The notes: generated by a model not told the origin, from the sequence alone. Counted from the first letter of the stretch, positions 48,114 to 62,624 are shown. The stretch: 64,000 bases of DNA from Rhodamnia argentea (GCF_020921035.1 NC_063155.1:26715294-26779293), one strand, 5' to 3'. Made by a program: numbers and translations.

Positions 48114-51100
48114 ATGGCTCCAGCACTTAGCAGAGGCTTGGCAATTGCTTCTCTCGCCTCGCTCCCATCATCGTCATCTTCGTTTTCACTGAAGAACAGC
48201 AATAAAGTTTTGAGCTTGAGAAGCGCTTTTTTACCGCAAAATGGGCTTAGAACGGGGTTCTCTTGCGGCGGGTTGAAGTGGAAGCTCGAGAACAGGAACA
48301 ATCGGATTTCAATCCGTTGCGAGGCCGCGGTCGCTGAGAAGGAGGCTGGTGAGACTTCGGGCGAGCAGTTTCAGTATCAAGCTGAGGTGGGTTTCGCCAT
48401 GTTTTTCGATTGATCACGCAGGATTCTGAGTTTTTGCAGTTGTTTGGTGTGAGCTATGTAAGAATTGAGGTTTAACGTCGCAGTTGACTTCTTGAGTTTA
48501 CATGTCCGGTATTTCTGACATTGAGAGCATATTTGATGACTGAAAATGGAAGCTTGATTACTTTTTTGGAATGGTTGTTGCTGAACATTGCAAAATATTG
48601 AAGGAGATGGGCATGTACAATTTTTAAAATGACATGAGTAGTACACAAGGATTTCTCTGAAAGGTATTATGATTGGTTGATTGTTTCGAAGAACTTGTAA
48701 TTTCACTGCATTTGTCACGTTGAGTGTGACTTTCGGATTTTATTATAATTGTGTAGGACTGCACCCTTCGCTTCTGTGCTGATAAATTTAAACTTCGCAT
48801 TTTTTGCAGGTCAGTCGTCTATTGGACTTGATTGTCCATAGTTTATACAGCCATAAGGAAGTGTTTCTTCGAGAGCTCGTCAGGTGAGCATTTCACTCGA
48901 ACATATATGTCCGTTTCTATGTGTACCGGCTTCTAAATTCTCAGTGAAGAGTTTAAGTTCGCCTTTATTTGTGATTTATAGCTGAATTTGGTTTCCTTTT
49001 TTTCCCTCTTACCAGCAATGCCAGTGATGCCCTTGATAAGTTGAGGTTCTTGAGTGTTACTGAGCCTGCACTTCTTGGAGATGCTGGTGATTTGGAGATA
49101 AGAATTAAACCAGATCCTGACAATGGAACCATCACGATAACGTAAGTCTATTATAGCTTATAGTTCAATAGTGTTTTAATTTATAATATCCGAGGAATTC
49201 ATAGGATGCGGACGGTGATATATGAGATTTCAGAGATACTGGTATTGGAATGACAAAGGAGGAGCTCATTGACTGTCTTGGAACTATTGCTCAGAGTGGT
49301 ACCTCAAAATTCTTGAAGGCTCTGAAGGTTCTTGTTTCTCTTGCCACTTGCCACTCCTTGAATTCCATCATATGATAGTTTGGTTGCTATACAATTGATA
49401 TCCAAAAATTTGAACCTAACTAGTTAATCTTTTACTTTCAGGAAAATCAGGATCTTGGTGCAGACAATAGTTTGATAGGTCAATTTGGTGTTGGCTTCTA
49501 CTCTGCTTTTTTAGTGGCTGAGAAGGTCTCCTTTAGCTAACCATTAATAAACCTTCGTCTATATGTTCTTTTACACTGGCATGGTGATTTTTACTTTTCA
49601 TCGCAAGGATTTTCCTGAGGCTATGCTAATCTTCCTGGCTAATAGGTTGTTGTTTCGACAAAGAGCCCAAGATCAGATAAGCAGTACGTGTGGGAAGGAG
49701 TAGCTGATAGCAGTTCGTATGTGATCAGAGAGGAGACAGATCCTGAGAATCTTCTTCGTCGTGGAACACAAATTACTCTTTACTTGCGGGTATTGTGATA
49801 GTTTGATTGCGCACTTTGTTTACTTATTGGACATTAAAATCAAGTTATCCACCTTAATTAGTTTCCATTAAATTTTGGGCCTGTAGGATTTACTGCGGTT
49901 ATTGCAAATAGTTTTGTAGAGTTCGACGTTTGAATCTAATATATGTCCATAAATCATACTAAAGCCTGAGGAGTCAACATAAGAGGTTGTTGTACTCAAG
50001 AGTCAAGAGTCAAAGCATATCTTATGCAAGTAGAACAATTTATATTCCGACTTTTCTGTGCAAATTATTGTCTTGGAGCATATTTGGTGCATGAAAACCG
50101 ACTGACTTTGTGATTTTTTGATTTGGTTTGAACTTTCATATGGGTAACTAGTAGGATTACTTTAGTAAGCTACATGCTTGCGGTTTAAAGTTTCAGTGCA
50201 TCCTCCTTTTATCCCAGATATTTGATCTCTTTGTATGTCTTTGAGAAAGACCTTGGCACTAACTTTTACGTCGATAATAGATGGCATGTGATGGCGTTGG
50301 TTCTGCTTTTTCTTAATTCTGTTAATGATAGAGTGTTCTGTCTACTAGTTCATGTCCCTTGGGAACTCTATGATACTCCCCTTGTTATAAGTTTTAACCA
50401 TCAGCTTATTAGCTCTTGAAAACTATTTGTTCAGTTTCTGCTGTTTGCAATGGCATTTTAACACTATCAATTTTATTGTTGTAGGAGGATGACAAATACG
50501 AGTTTTCAGAGCCAACAAGGATACAGAATCTAGTGAAAAATTATTCGCAGTTTGTTTCCTTCCCCATCTATACATGGCAAGAAAAATCGAGGACTATTGA
50601 GGTGGGTCCCCTTTGTATGCAAAGTGTTTTTTTTTTTTCTGTGATTTTGCTAGGGTTGAAGTCCGTGAATATATGCTCTCTATGTTTTTGAGAATTGTTT
50701 GGAAATTGAACGTTAGAACCATGAATGCCCAGTCAATTCTTTGGTTTTTTTTCCTTATTTGGTATAATACTAGGAATTTTGTGGTATTAATTTCCTCTGA
50801 AATCGATTCATTTGCTTAGATAATTTTAGGCATATAATGTCAACAATGCATTTGTTTATACTGCGACAACTTTCTGTGGACTGCCCAGTATTATCTGATT
50901 GAGCAATTTTCTGGTTGACCCTGGTGACTAAAAATTGAACCTGCACTGACTAATTTATGCAGGTTTTAGCATAGAGATAAGGTAGGGATGTGATATTAGG
51001 CTAGAAGGCACTCTGTCACTGTAGTACTTTCATGCGAGTTCTATTTTTCATTCATTTAAATGGTGGCATTCAGTTTACTGATGTCAGCATCTGAATTTGG

Positions 51101-54100
51101 CCAGGTCGAAGAGGAGGAGCCACCCAAGGAGGGAGACGAAGCAAAGCCAGATGTAATTTATGCGAATTCATTCATGTTATATGGGTCATCTTCTGCTACT
51201 AGGACATTTAAGTGGGTTTGTTTCTTTGATGCAGGAGGAGAAAAAGAAGAAGAAGACAACTAAAACTGAGAAGTACTGGGACTGGGAATTGGCCAATGAG
51301 ACAAAACCGATATGGGTAAGAAGTAGTGTCTAGTTGTTTTTCCTTCTATTACTTCTTTTGATAACACATTTTGATTCTATTGAAATTATTCTTTTCTGCT
51401 GAAATTTTCTGTGAGTGTGGTGTTGTTGCTTGCTCTTGCGCCATGTCAACATGTGCTTGCTAATTATGTCCTGCCGAACTTATAGTCCTTTGCCTGCTGT
51501 AGATGCGGAGCCCCAAAGAAGTTGAGAAAGAAGACTATCAAGAATTCTACAAGAAGACTTTCAATGAATTTCTTGATCCACTTGCATACACTCATTTCAC
51601 CACCGAGGTACTGCATAATCTTCTTCCTTCATCTAGCATAATGCTCTCCTTCATGTGGAGCTTGACTCAAAATATCTGCAGGGTGAGGTGGAGTTCAGGA
51701 GTGTCTTATATATTCCAGGAATGGGACCTCTCAACAATGAAGACGTAGTAAACCCCAAAACAAAGAACATACGCTTGTATGTGAAGCGTGTGTTCATTTC
51801 TGATGATTTTGATGGTGAACTGGTAAGTTTTAATGCGGCTTCAAACTGAATAGAGAAACTCTTCTTCTTCTCAGCAAAAGTTTGCTTAATGAAACATAAA
51901 CAGCTCTTGAGCATTCTTGCTATTTATCACGATACCAGTACTTTCAGGGCGAGGCTGCTTAGACACACATGCAAACCCCCACTACTTTATACCTTCCTGT
52001 CTGTCTGTCTCCACATTTTTAGTCAATGAGCTGATGGGTCTTAGGTTTACTATGTTGAGATGTGGTGTTTATTAAGGACTGTTTATGCATTTTCTAGTAA
52101 GTAGCAGAGATTAAACTTATTATGTCACACCACCCACCTGGGTGGCGCCGCTGGTTCGCGCACTCTTCCTCTCGCAAAAGGTCGAGTGTTCGAATCCCAG
52201 GGGCGTTGCAGGGTGACTTAACCGGTGGCACGTGTGTGGTGGCTAGCACATGTTGCCCCCAGGGTTTATCTCCCGGCTGCCGGCCGTGTGGGGGTTCCCT
52301 GGGTCACAAAAAAAAAAAAAAAAAAAAACCTTATTATGTCACAATTTAGATTAACCAAGCCATCCTGTATGCTGGACATAAAGCCCCATGTTTCCGAGAT
52401 ATGGTGTAGTAGTTGATAACCACATTAAAAAACTATTCTGGATCTTTTTCTGATGGTATCGTTTCCATCATTGCCTGTCTGATGTGTCTAAATATTCTGT
52501 TTGGAAGAAATATTATACTTAAGTAATTTATATCCTGTATCTGCAGTTTCCACGCTACTTAAGCTTTGTAAGAGGTGTGGTGGATTCAGATGACCTTCCA
52601 CTCAACGTTTCGCGAGAAATTCTTCAAGAAAGCCGAGTCGTAAGTGTTAAGTTGTCAATTTTTTTGCCTCCTCATGTTGTTGTGTTATTTATGGTTTGTC
52701 AGTTCTGTCTTACTCAATAGACATTAACATCCACGTGTCATTTGTTTGGTTGTGCTGACAGCTCACTCCTACTTATTCAGTACAACGTTATGCTTGCATA
52801 GTATTTTGTCAATTACCTGTTAAAACAAATGAGCATTATATTGTCCAGACTGTTTCAGTTTCAGGATCTATAAGTTGCCATCTGTCTCTTTCACTATGTT
52901 TGCAGGTAAGAATAATGAGGAAGAGACTTGTAAGAAAAACATTTGACATGATTCAAGAGCTTTCAGAAAGTGAAAATAAGGAGGTGGGAAGCATTTAGAG
53001 ATCTCTCGTGTCTATTTGTTTGATTTGCTTGCTGCATTTTGAAAACTTAGATTCGTGTGCTTTCAGGACTACAAAAAATTTTGGGAAAACTTTGGGAGAT
53101 TTTTGAAGTTGGGATGCATTGAGGATTCAGGGAATCATAAACGCATAACACCACTGTTGCGATTCTACACTTCCAAAAGTGAGGAGGAGTTGACGAGCTT
53201 GGACAATTATGTTGAAAACATGGGTGAAAACCAAAAGGCCATTTATTATTTGGCATCAGACAGCTTGAAGAGTGCAAGGAGTGCTCCGTTCTTGGAGAAG
53301 TTGGTTCAAAAGGATATTGAGGTATGTACCTGGTCTTTGCTTGTAGTGTCATTGAGCCTTATCTAGTTCCTTTGTTCTGATGAAGTGGACTTGATAAAAG
53401 AATTGGCACTGTATAAATGATAAAATAAGGGGGATGGGGAGGGTGTTTAGTCTTTGCTTCATCACTGGTTGACTAACTCTTACGTTTACAAGGATAGGAA
53501 GAAGTATTTTGTTTCCTTCTTTTCTGTCAATGCTGTAGTGTTGGTTTAAGCAATATCAATTGAATAATCTGGGCAGCAATTGGACGTGAAAGTTTTTCCC
53601 CTTGACAAATTAGGGAACTTGATGAATTGAATTGCAGTGTTTTCCGGTCTTGGACTGCCATAGGGGTAGTGGAGATTACACGTAAGAGTAGTGGATCTGT
53701 GGTAACCCTTCAGTAAGATTAAAGTAACGATTTCAGATATTTCATTGTGAGTGGAAAGTCTAACGCTCAAGAAATGGATAGCTACTATGAGCAGTGTCTT
53801 TTATTCCTATTTCATTGTTCCATCCTCCTCCTCCTCCTCCTCCTCCTGTGCCCTTCCTCACTTACATTTTATCGTTTTCTTGAATCTAAATCTGTCTCCT
53901 TCAGTCTGTTCCTTATTCCATCTGCTTTTAGAGATTGTTTATGCGTTTTTTTGCTGCAGGTTCTTTACCTGATTGAGCCTATCGATGAAGTTGCAATTCA
54001 GAATCTGCAGACTTACAAAGAGAAGAAGTTTGTGGACATTAGCAAGGAAGACTTGGAGCTTGGTTAGTGCTTGCCCTTTAAAACATTTTTTGGAGCACTT

Positions 54101-55248
54101 TCTCTATCATGGCTTCTCTTTACTAGGTGTAAGATTCTTGGGTGTGATATCGACTGCTACTCATTGTAGGTGATGAGGATGAGGTCAAGGAGAGGGAGAC
54201 CAAACAAGAGTATAATCTGCTGTGCGATTGGATAAAGCAACAACTTGGGGATAAAGTGGCTAAAGTACAAGTGTCGAAGCGGTTGAGTTCATCTCCTTGT
54301 GTTCTTGTCTCTGGAAAGTTTGGATGGTCTGCGAATATGGAAAGGTTGGTGTATGATCTGAAAGAGTCAGTTCCCAATATCATTGTATATGAGGAGGTGG
54401 GCTGATTCTCTGTTCGCAGGTTGATGAAAGCTCAGGCTCTTGGGGACACTTCAAGTTTGGAATTCATGAGGGGCAGAAGAATATTGGAGATCAACCCCGA
54501 TCACCCCATTGTTAAAGACCTAAACGTAACACTGATCTTTTATTGAATGCTCATACATTCTGATGACTAATTCAAGTTAATACTAAAGAATCCATCTCCC
54601 TTGCTAATATCTTTGAAGCTCAAGTTTACTGTTAAACGTATTCATTGAAACCGACTCTACTTGTCATTCTCTCTAAATCTAGTTCGACAAGAAGGAATAG
54701 TAACAATTCCTTTCAATTTTCTTGTATGCGAGACTAGTCTTACATGTACGAAGACCAGAAATTTGACAGTGGTAATTTTGATTGCAGGCTGCCTGCAAGA
54801 ATGCACCAGACAGCGCCGATGCCAAGAGAGCAGTGGACCTCCTATATGATACAGCAATAATCTCTAGTGGATTTACTGTAAGCTCGTATTGCCCTTTCCT
54901 TTCGAACTATGTTCTAGACATCATACTTATGAACTCATGACAAAATAGGAGTCATTTGGGCATTTCACTTATCTTTTAACATTTTCCAACCTCTTTGCTC
55001 CTATTGAACAGCCCGACAGCCCAGCCGAGTTGGGGAACAAGATATACGAGATGATGGCAATGGCTCTTGGTGGGAGATGGGGGAGACTGGAAGAAGAAGA
55101 AGAAGAAGAAGAAGAAGAAGAAGAAGAAGCCATGGAGTCGTCAGAGGAAGGTTCTACTGAATCGAGTGCTGCAGAACCTGCGGTTGCCGAGGCCGAGGTG
55201 GTAGAGCCCTCAGAAGTAAGGGGGGAGAGTGATCCTTGGAATGACTAA
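48114..55248 (+). CDS. HSP90-5: Plastid heat shock protein 90 (HSP90C)
   Basis: Nineteen exons: 48114-48386, 48810-48883, 49016-49141, 49234-49327, 49442-49525, 49646-49789, 50485-50601, 51105-51152, 51235-51315, 51503-51607, 51682-51822, 52547-52639, 52906-52983, 53067-53321, 53960-54062, 54170-54344, 54420-54525, 54788-54877, 55012-55248. All GT-AG and in frame, 807 aa. Residues 1-69 are a Ser-rich chloroplast transit peptide (cleavage likely near SIRCEAA). The GHKL ATPase motifs follow: [50 protein letters not shown] charged linker ([15 protein letters not shown]) comes next, then middle and dimer domains ([29 protein letters not shown]). The end is ESDPWND, not MEEVD, as in plastid forms. 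A 13-Glu run near the C-terminus comes from a GAA microsatellite. Expected role: stromal chaperone for protein import and thylakoid/plastid development. Confidence 0.97.
52130..52329 (+). mobile_element. tRNA-derived SINE in intron 11 of the HSP90C gene
   Basis: A 200-bp element bracketed by a perfect 14-bp target-site duplication CTTATTATGTCACA (52116-52129 and 52330-52343). The head has an A box-like TGGCGCCGCTGG and a canonical B box GTTCGAATCC near 52188; the body is GC-rich; the tail is a run of about 21 A. All marks of a recently inserted SINE in sense orientation. Polymerase III type promoter, no coding capacity. Confidence 0.9.
53823..53848. repeat. (CCT)n microsatellite in HSP90C intron 14
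   Basis: About eight CCT triplets within an intron. Simple sequence. Confidence 0.85.
55090..55128 (+). repeat. (GAA)13 microsatellite in the last HSP90C exon
   Basis: Thirteen pure GAA codons give a poly-Glu run just before the variable acidic tail. In the Arabidopsis protein, as I remember it, the run is about five Glu. The purity of the repeat suggests ongoing length change. Confidence 0.9.
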
Positions 55249-56423
55249 GAGAGGGTCTCTGGATTGAAGAGATTTTCGGAAATACCACATTCTTAGGCAA
55301 AATTGTGCCACTTTGGACCAATGTGGTGTGGGATTGGAAAGGCAAATAAGAGATCTCTACAACTTATGGGTTGGCAAAGACTAGTGAAATTGTGTCACCC
55401 TGCACTTGTACTCCCACAGATTAGGTGATTGAATGGCTTGTGAAATTTTGCTATTGATAATGTGTTTTTGGGGAACTTTATGCATCTTCTTTAGGTACTT
55501 ATTGGCCAATTGAAAGAAAAATATGGTTCCATGCACTTTACAAATTATCATCCTTTCTCCTATTCCTAATTCGGTCGAAAATTGCATCTTATTTACATGT
55601 GGGATCACTTTTCATGTTGACGTACTTTGTGAAAGGAAAGTATTTTACCTTTGATTATACAAGCGATATAGATAAAAGAGAGAGTAATTACTTTGCACAG
55701 TGCTTGTTAATTAGCTATACGTTGTCAGCAAGCTGGTTAACAAGTACTGTGAATTGAAGCTTTGGTAACTTATTTTAGGCGCGGGTCTTTACTATAAAAG
55801 CTTGTCCGGTAATAGCCAGTTGAAGGTAATGTGATGTCTAGCTTCTTCGCTGTTATTTTTTTGAAGTCGAGAGAAAATATTTTTCTTTCATTCATTATTC
55901 CCGAATTTAAGGAATTGGTTTTTTACTAAAGATAACGGAGTGAATTTATAAAGAAGAGTGAGAAAATAGGTTGTTGATTGGATTTTGTTAAAGATTATTT
56001 ACATATTTATCCCTATTTTGCAATTTAATAGGGAATGGTTTTAGAATATGAAAGTTCTGATAAGCTATTTTTCATAATTAGTCTCATATTCTTCGAAAAT
56101 AGGAAAATTAATTTAAATTTAGAATTGACGAGAGGCTTATGGAATAAATCTATAGAGAGATTGCCAAACGACGTCGCGTCGGGGTATGCTTATTACAACG
56201 CTTGAAGAGAAATAAAAAGGAGGAGCATAGGTTTATGCAGGGTTTTAGCCAGGCGGCGTCACAGCCTCCCTTCTTCTTCCTCCTCTCATTTCTTCGACCA
56301 GTCTCGCTCTTGATTTCGATTCCATCCCATCTTCTCTCACTCCATCTCCTCAATCTTGTTCTTCTTCTTGTTCGACCTGCTTTCAAATTCGATTCGTTCG
56401 ACCCGAACAAGAGTTAAAACAGG
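55249..56423. other. Intergenic region between HSP90C and the RNA polymerase gene
   Basis: About 1.2 kb with the 3' flank of HSP90C and the promoter and leader of the polymerase. AT-rich in the middle; the leader (56240-56420) is CT-rich. No repeats with clear ends and no gene are seen. Confidence 0.6.
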
Positions 56424-59400
56424 ATGTGGAGGAACTTGGGCAGACGAGCTCCTTCCAGGAAATTCAACTCCACTCCTGTCTCCGCTTCATCGTTAGCTCC
56501 TAAAAGCTCCAATTCCCCCGATAAATTCGCATTCGAGGCTCAGAAGGGTCTGAATTCATGGCTCTCGTCGTCGCCGCTTCTGCCGCGGATGGCGTGGCCG
56601 ATGCCTTTGCGGAGGGACGATTTCGTAGCGCCTGAGCCTTTTGGTTGCTGGAGGAACTATGCCGGTGCTGCGGAGGCGATCGTCTCGACCACGGAGGAGG
56701 AGCTGTCGGGATCAGAGGAAGTCCAGGAGCTGATGGAGGAGATGAAGAAGCACATTGAGGTTGCTCCCGATCTTCAGAGGTGGATGCTGCCTCAGCCGCC
56801 GCCGCCGCCACCGCAGAAGAGGATTGGCGGGATGGCAATGTCCAAGTACTTCATGCTCAAGAGGAGGCAGATCAAGATGGAGACTGAGGCGTGGCAGGAA
56901 GCGGCGAGGGAGTATCAGGAGCTCCTGACGGACATGTGCGAGCAGAAGCTGGCGCCCAACCTGCCGTACGTGAAGTCTCTGTTCCTCGGTTGGTTCGAGC
57001 CCTTGAGGGATGCGATAGTGGCGGAGCAGGAGCTTTGTAGAAAAAAGAAGGTGAAGCCGTCTCATGCTTCATTTGTTGATCAGTTGCCGGCAGATATGAT
57101 GGCTGTGATCACGATGCACAAGCTTATGGGACTCTTGCTGTCTACCAATGGAGGGAATGGCAGCTGCAGGGTTGTTCTAGCTGCTTGCCAGATTGGTGAA
57201 GCCCTTGAAAATGAGGTGGGTAGGAAATAATGTTATGCGACTTTATCAGTGTTGAAGCGGGGAAAAGAGAAAAAACTTCGGTACAAACAATTAAAGTTCA
57301 CTCTGGCCAAAAAAATAGAATAGGAGATAGTTCTCCAGGAAATTGCTATATCATACTTATATACACAAGTTCGCACTGTCTAATATTTCTGCATTCAAAA
57401 TCTATTGCATGAGACTAATTGATGTTGGGATATGTTCAAATGTTGAAAGGCAAAGCTTTGGTGTTTACAAGCCTTTGGAAGAGTGTCATCGCTTGGCAGT
57501 CTCTAATTCTTCAAATTTTGTCTGTATATCATGATAAGTAATTTAGGGGGCATTGCTATAATTAGATTCATCTACCGAACCAGTGAAGGAGAAAAGGCCC
57601 TTTTTTCCCCTCTAGTTTGCTATCGTTTCATCTTGTCATCATCAAATCATGTTAAGCTGTCGGAATGCAAAAGACAGGTCATATTCCTTCTAGTTGGTTG
57701 GAGCTTAATTCTGACACCCAGGTGCCTATATGGTGGTTGGATGTTACTTTGATCATCCTCGTGTGAACAGGCTATGCTACAAAAGTTTTTGGAGAAGACA
57801 AAGAAAAAGTCCACAAAAAGTAAGGATCTTGAAGGTGAATCTGATCTTCAGACATCTCAAGGTCAGCCTACTGAAGAACAGGAAAAGCTAAGAAAAAGGG
57901 TGTCTACTCTGATGAAAAAGCAGAAGGTGTTGCAAGTAAGAGGGTTAGTGAAGGCACAGGATGAGTCGAAGCCTTGGGGTCAGGAAAACCATGTCAAGGT
58001 CTGTGTAGTTTCATCGGAAGAATCTCTTCTGTTTAAGTACTTACTGTGAAGGTTCTTTTCCTTAATAGTGGATGCTGGTTATTGTGCTTTCCAGATTGGC
58101 TGTCGTCTAATTCAGTTATTATTGGAAACTGCATATATACAACCACCAGTAGATCAATTAGGAGACGGGCCACCTGATATTCGTCCTGCATTCACCCACG
58201 TCCTTAAGACGCTAACAAAAGATGCTCAGTAAGAATGCTTTCATATATATACATATTATATATGTTGCACGTGCTTGTACTAATACTTTGGATGTCCTTT
58301 CTCTAGGAAAGGTACCAGGAGATACGGAGTTATTGAATGTGACCCGCTGGTTCGTAGGGGTCTTGAGATAAGTGTAAGAATAACACTACCTATAGAGTTT
58401 TTCACATTGCTGCATATCTTTTCTTCAGTAATTTTGAATGTGAAGTTTGAAGTGTGTTTTTAGTAATTGAAATTAGTGACGCCTAATTTTTCACGACAGG
58501 CGAGGCATATGGTGATTCCTTATATGCCGATGTTGGTGCCGCCAGTACAATGGACAGGGTAAGATTCTATAATCGTGTCATTTTCCCTTTCATTTTTGTA
58601 GAAGGGAAAGGAGTAGATTTCTCCTTGCCCTTTCTTAGGATCAACAAGCCTATTTGGACATTATTGTTTTATGCAGTAAATTTGTTTGCATGGATATGTT
58701 TGTTGAGAGTTCTGTGCTGATTGTTGCTTGTTAATTGTTCTCTCTCTAAATGCCAATGTTTCTTTAGTTATGATAAAGGAGCATATTTCTTTTTACCATC
58801 GTATGTTATGCGTACACATGGGGCGAGACAACAACGTGAAACTATCAAGAGGACGCCAACAGATCAGTTACAACGTGTTTTTGAGGTAGGGAATTAAAAA
58901 ACATCTTATTTAGTCTCTTTCAGGAATATTCTTTCTACAAAAGCCAAGCCTCATATCTTTCATTTGATAACCTTGAATGCTTCTGCTTCTGCTTTGCTTG
59001 GCAAATGTCAATCTTTCACTAAATACCTTTATCATCCCCTTTGCAGAGACAGCTACTCTTTTAACAGAGTCTTAATCTGTGGAGATCTCTCTTTAGTTAT
59101 TGTTTCCTGTTTTAATCCTGTGTATCAGGCCCTGGATACCCTTGGAAACACCAAATGGAGAGTAAACAAAAGAGCACTTGCTGTCGTTGACAGGATTTGG
59201 GCTAGTGGAGGTCATGTGGGAGGCCTAGTTGACCGTGAAGATGTGTGTCACACTTGTTCACCTTTTCTATCTACCTTTCTATGAGCATAATCATATTTAG
59301 ATATTCATCTTTCCCTTTTCATTTCCTTGGTGAAGGTTCCCTTGCCAGAAAAACCTGACACAGATGATGAAACAGTATTGCGAAAGTGGAAATGGAAAAT

Positions 59401-62400
59401 AAAAACCGTGAAAAAGGAAAACACCGAGAGACATTCACAGCGATGTGATATTGAGCTGAAATTGGCGGTAAGAATCTCACCTGCAAATTGAGTTCACCAC
59501 TCATCATTGATTATCCAGCCATCTGGCTTACTTCTTACCATGTTGCTTTTGGTGGGAGAAGGTGGCACGCAAAATGAAGGATGAAGAGGGATTCTTTTAC
59601 CCGCACAGCCTTGATTTCCGTGGTCGTGCATACCCACTGCATCCATATTTAAACCATCTTGGCTCTGATCTGTGTCGAGGCATTCTTGAGTTTGCTGAGG
59701 GACGCCCTCTAGGAAAGTCTGGCTTACGCTGGCTAAAGATTCAATTGGCAAATCTGTATGCTGCTGGTGTGGACAAGCAGTCATATGAGGATCGAATTGC
59801 GTTCACTGAAAAGCATTTAGATGAGATATTTGATTCTGCGGATAGGCCTCTTGAAGGAAGACGTTGGTGGTTGAAAGCAGAGGACCCTTTTCAATGCTTG
59901 GCAGTGTGTATTAATCTTACAGAAGCATTACGAAGCTCCTCTCCTGAGGCATATCTTTCACATATGCCCATTCACCAGGTACTAATTGAGAAGGGATAAC
60001 ATATTGCTTTAATGAGTACTGAGGTTCAAGACTTCGTATGGTGCACATTTTTATGGATATATATAATCATGTGGGTAATTGGGTGTTGAGTCATGATTGG
60101 TATAATTTGTCCATGCAAAAGATTTTTTAGCTGTGCATTGAATTTAATGAACTATTCACCGTGCCAGAAATAAAATTTTAATGCAAATTATTTGTTTTCA
60201 GTGGGAATGAGTTTTTTCTGAAACTGAAAATACTGCAAACTTTAAATCCAGCTTTTCTTTTGATGCAAGTTCACTTCAACAGACAGATGGATTTGATGGC
60301 ATATGCAGATGTGATCTGTGTAGTGTCTAGAACTCATTATAGTGTTTCATTATTGAATCTTCTTGGAGCATGAGTAAAGCAAAAAATGTCATCGAGATGG
60401 CGAAATAGTTATACCATTCGTATAATCCAAAATATCGCTTTGTATGACGGACCTTATTCAAACTGGCAAGACACATGCCAAATAATAATTGTTTCTGTAT
60501 ATTAGATCTTCATATGAGTTAGGTGCTAACAGATCTTGGTAAATTTTATTTCAAGCCAATTTTCTATATACTTACCAATGGAAAAAGAACCCCCAAGACA
60601 CTCAATTTGATTGTGTAACTTTTTTAGTGGTGTAGGACAATGTGTCCCATAGTGAAGCATAAATCACACCTAGGATTTCTTAAGCATCACAATTAAGAGA
60701 AGAATTGCATCTCTCAATCCCGAAGCAAATTCTTGCAAAGTTTAATTGTAACCACTCCTTAATGTTCTACTCCTAATAGAAATAGAGGATCTATAAGAAA
60801 GAAACGTAATTGAAATAGGAACATAATGTCCTACTAAAACTGAAATCGGAAACTTAACTCCTAATTTATTTTAAAAAAAACAACTTCTGGTCAATTATCT
60901 AATCAATCTTTCCAAATTTAACACTCCTTCCTATTGTCTTCAAACCATCTATTAAGCATTCTGCATCAATTCTCTCCAGTCTGGAGAAACTTAACCCCAT
61001 ATTCAATAGAGTGGGTGATTAATTAGATTTTGATCAGACTTGAGAAAAAATCCGGTGCATGTTGCTGAATTGACAGACAATAAGGAGTAGTAGTTCAGTA
61101 GTGGTTATGGCAATTGCTATTAGTGGACTTTTTGTTCAAAATGAAATAGCAATCTAATTTGATATCGTGAGGCCATGGCATCATTATTATGCATCAAGCT
61201 GTTTACTGCACAAGCCATCTACAAACCCTCACCATAGAGCCACATCTCTCTATCTTGCTTAAGCATCTTGAGATCTAAGTTTTATTTGACTGGATATCCT
61301 TTTTTTCTTAACTAGATGCTGGCGTTGTCTGTTTATTCTTAGTGTGGCTACCTCTATCCATATTAATATCGGTTCTTATATTTCAATAGTGGAAAATATT
61401 GTCGACTTGACCATACTGACTGTATTGACATCTGGATGCACATGCTGAAATTTCATGAGGAAATTTTGTGCAGTTTTGTATTATGCTTCCTAAGCTTTAG
61501 TGCATTCACTATTCTGTTTTTGGCATCAATGTTTGCGTTACATTGAAATTCATGTCTGTCTGTATACAATTACTATGTTGTCAGTCTGTCCACTGAAGTT
61601 GGAAGTTGATCTGATTATATAGTATAGTATATGCTTTTGTGTTTTGGTACATATACAATGCAACTTAACCTGGGAAGTTGTTGGTACAAGGATGGTTCAT
61701 GCAATGGCTTGCAACATTATGCTGCACTTGGGAGGGATAAGGTAACAAGATCTTTTAATGTTCTTTGCTTAAGGACTGCAGTATTTTTCATGCCATACTT
61801 CTATATTGTCCTTGCCTGAGACCCACTAGTGTTCATTCGTTTTGATTTTCATGGCTGGCACTAGCTGCATCTCTTTTAAAGTGAATTTGTGTGTAGTTCT
61901 AACTTGAACTCTTTGCTTGAGGGCATTGTGTTGTATATCACAAACTGTACCATGAATGCTTCTGTGCAATTTATTCATGCGTTTTGATTTTCATGGCTGG
62001 CACTAGCTGCTTCTCTTTTAAAGTGAATTTTGTATGTAGTTCTAACTTGAACTGTTTGTTTGAAGGCATTGTGTGGTATATGACAAACTGTACCATGTAT
62101 GCTTCTGTGCAATTTATACACTTCAATTGAAGTTATCTGGAGTTTGCAGTTGGAGTTATCATATGTAGAAACCTAATGCAACCTAAATGGAAGCACACAC
62201 ATTGTGCTTTCCATGATAACTCCTAATGCTATTAATTACATCGGGCATGTACTTGTCCATAACAATCAGCTTCAGAGATGATTCGGAAATGTCTTACTTA
62301 ATATTCTTATTGGATTTGGAGTACCACATAACCTTGTCTTCAGTCCAATCTTCTTCCCCTAAAGTATGTAGTACCTGTCGTATAAAACGAGCTCATTTTT

Positions 62401-62624
62401 GTGGAAGTCGTACTTATTCTTTTCCCAATTTGGAGAAGTAGCCAATGACCGATACAGTAAATGCTTTGATTTTGCTCTATGCGATCTGTATAATATGCTA
62501 TTTGGTCCTGTTCATCTGGATGTGTTTCCATGAAGATATACCACTTTATTTTGTAGTTGGGAGCTGCTGCAGTGAACCTGGTCACTGGAGACAAACCTGC
62601 TGATGTGTACTCAGAAATTGCTTC

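Noticed and set aside
52180-52205. tRNA gene suggested by GTTCGAATCC
   Set aside because: No cloverleaf or acceptor stem; the block is the B box of a SINE with poly-A tail and target-site duplication.
56500-57065. Minus-strand frames of 112 and 117 codons
   Set aside because: Antisense shadows of GC-rich RPOTm exon 1.
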